A DNA stretch of 64,000 bases, taken from positions 6,448,001-6,512,000 of the forward strand of contig NZ_JADOTX010000001.1 of NCBI RefSeq assembly GCF_015751765.1, read 5' to 3'. A program made the position numbers and the translations under genes. Position 1 is the first letter of the stretch. Every line of letters begins with the position of its first letter. Under the pieces are notes generated by a model, which saw only the letters and a program-made list of their open reading frames with translations, searched no databases and had not been told where the DNA came from. Origin of the DNA: Micromonospora ureilytica. GTDB taxonomy: Bacteria; Actinomycetota; Actinomycetes; Mycobacteriales; Micromonosporaceae. Positions 63,209 through 64,000 of the stretch are shown one piece after another.

Positions 63209-64000
63209 GCCGCTCTCCAGAGTCTGATCGTGGCGTAGGACCGCCAGGGACGCCAACGCTCGGCGTACCTGTCGAGGGATTTTTGGGTGTCGGGCAGGCC
63301 GAGCGCGGCGGCGCCGCGCCGGACCGCGAGGTCGGAGCTGAGCAGGACGTCCGGGTCGCCGAAGGCGCGCATGGCCAGGTAGTTGGCGGTCCACGGACCG
63401 ATGCCGGGCAGCGCGAGCAGCCGCCGAACGGCCTCCCCCCGATCCACCCCCGCCGCAAGGTCAACAGACCCGTCCGCCACCCCCCGAGCCAACCCCCGCA
63501 GAGCCTCCCGCCGCCCCAAAGGCATCCCAAACCCCGAGTCCGGCACCGACAAAAGTTCCTCCGCGCTCAAAAACCCCCGCAGCTCACCCCGTTCCGGCCC
63601 ACCCCGTTCCGGCCCACCCCGTTCCGGCCCACCCCGTTGATCATGAGGTTGGCCTGGACTTTGATCTTCATCGACCTCGTCAACCTCATGATCAACGCGA
63701 TGGGTGAGGAGGAGGCGGGTCAGGGTTGTTTTTGCGGATCTCACCGAGACCTGTTGGCCGATGATGGCGCGGACGGCCAGCTCGAAGGCATCCACGGACC
63801 GGGGGACGCGGATTCCTGGCTCGGCGGCCACCGCGGGGGCTAGCGCCGGGTCGGCGGCCAGCGTGGCGTCGATCGCCGCCGGGTCCGCGTCCAGGTCGAG
63901 CAACCGGCGGCAGCGAGCCACCGCCGGCGCCAGGTCACGCAGGTCGGCGAGCCGCAGCGTCGCCGCCACGTGCCCGTCCGTCGGGGTCAGCGCCACCTGG
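63205..64000 (-). CDS. alkA: 3-methyladenine DNA glycosylase II, partial, with repeat insertion
   Basis: C-terminal 265 codons of AlkA; the frame is open at the window edge. The HhH motif LPGIGPWTANYLAMRAFG and the catalytic Asp region PDVLLSSDLAVR are intact, as is AVRAIIGQQVSV upstream. Between LTRLLLTHR and ELRGFLSAEELL lies about 40 residues of foreign character encoded by a palindromic element plus three GPERG repeats; the normal family has a short linker there. The frame is preserved, so the protein may still work. Confidence 0.9.
   Translation of the reverse strand, partial: QVALTPTDGHVAATLRLADLRDLAPAVARCRRLLDLDADPAAIDATLAADPALAPAVAAEPGIRVPRSVDAFELAVRAIIGQQVSVRSAKTTLTRLLLTHRVDHEVDEVDEDQSPGQPHDQRGGPERGGPERGGPERGELRGFLSAEELLSVPDSGFGMPLGRREALRGLARGVADGSVDLAAGVDRGEAVRRLLALPGIGPWTANYLAMRAFGDPDVLLSSDLAVRRGAAALGLPDTQKSLDRYAERWRPWRSYATIRLWRAA
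63586..63630. repeat. 15-bp tandem repeat, three copies, inside alkA
   Basis: ACCCCGTTCCGGCCC repeated three times, with a fourth partial unit (ACCCCGTT) running into the palindromic element. Encodes (GPERG)3 in AlkA. Length divisible by three keeps the frame. Confidence 0.95.
63635..63697. repeat. palindromic TTGATCATG element, copy 3, inside alkA
   Basis: Perfect 17-bp arms CGTTGATCATGAGGTTG (63635-63651) and complement (63681-63697) with a 29-nt spacer ending CCTCGT. Same family as the intergenic copies at 35369 and 43786, here translated as part of AlkA. Confidence 0.93.

Overview
The window is high-GC actinobacterial chromosome, about 70% G+C with strong GC3 bias, many GTG starts and 4-nt stop/start overlaps. 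A Micromonospora- or Salinispora-like member of the Micromonosporaceae is the best guess. The housekeeping order chorismate mutase, pcrA, M23 peptidase, sucC, sucD, DUF6350/PerM, purN, purH is the order I recall from the Mycobacterium tuberculosis Rv0948c-Rv0957 region, so most of the window is core chromosome. No tRNA, rRNA, CRISPR array, transposase or integrase was seen.

1-20.5 kb is a nonribosomal peptide synthetase (NRPS) cluster that runs off the left edge. Two divergent operons leave a shared promoter region at 12.8-13.04 kb. The leftward operon encodes C-A-PCP, a fused two-half acyl-CoA dehydrogenase, MbtH, a type II thioesterase, A-PCP-C and a second A-PCP-C cut by the window. The rightward operon encodes a sulfotransferase, a free-standing thioesterase, a methyltransferase, a stand-alone A-PCP and an MFS exporter. 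A SARP activator and a LuxR-type regulator with a degenerate receiver close the cluster. Two adenylation domains, one per operon, are near-identical 1.55-kb inverted copies with a threonine-like pocket code. The sulfotransferase-thioesterase pair next to a Thr-loading carrier resembles the curacin ST-TE logic and is the most interesting biosynthetic lead.

20.9-35.4 kb holds a RIO kinase, AroQ chorismate mutase, PcrA helicase, two M23 peptidases, a B12-binding mutase subunit, SucC/SucD, PerM and PurN/PurH. Upstream of aroQ is what looks like a complete transcription attenuator: a short reading frame with five consecutive Phe/Tyr codons, mutually exclusive stems and a 13-bp terminator.

35.4-46 kb carries a dipeptide/oligopeptide ABC importer operon (dppABCDF order), folD, malate dehydrogenase, a metallo-beta-lactamase-fold protein and isocitrate dehydrogenase. 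46-51.7 kb has a decayed STAS fragment, a 40-bp palindrome, a DeoR regulator with galT, an APS kinase fused to a degenerate ATP sulfurylase, and a family 2 glycosyltransferase. 51.9-64 kb has a four-gene ABC-2 type operon, a membrane protein, an unusual ValRS, a heterodimeric ABC exporter, and ogt/alkA. Three copies of a palindromic repeat (core TTGATCATGRGGTT) lie in the window; one sits in frame inside alkA.
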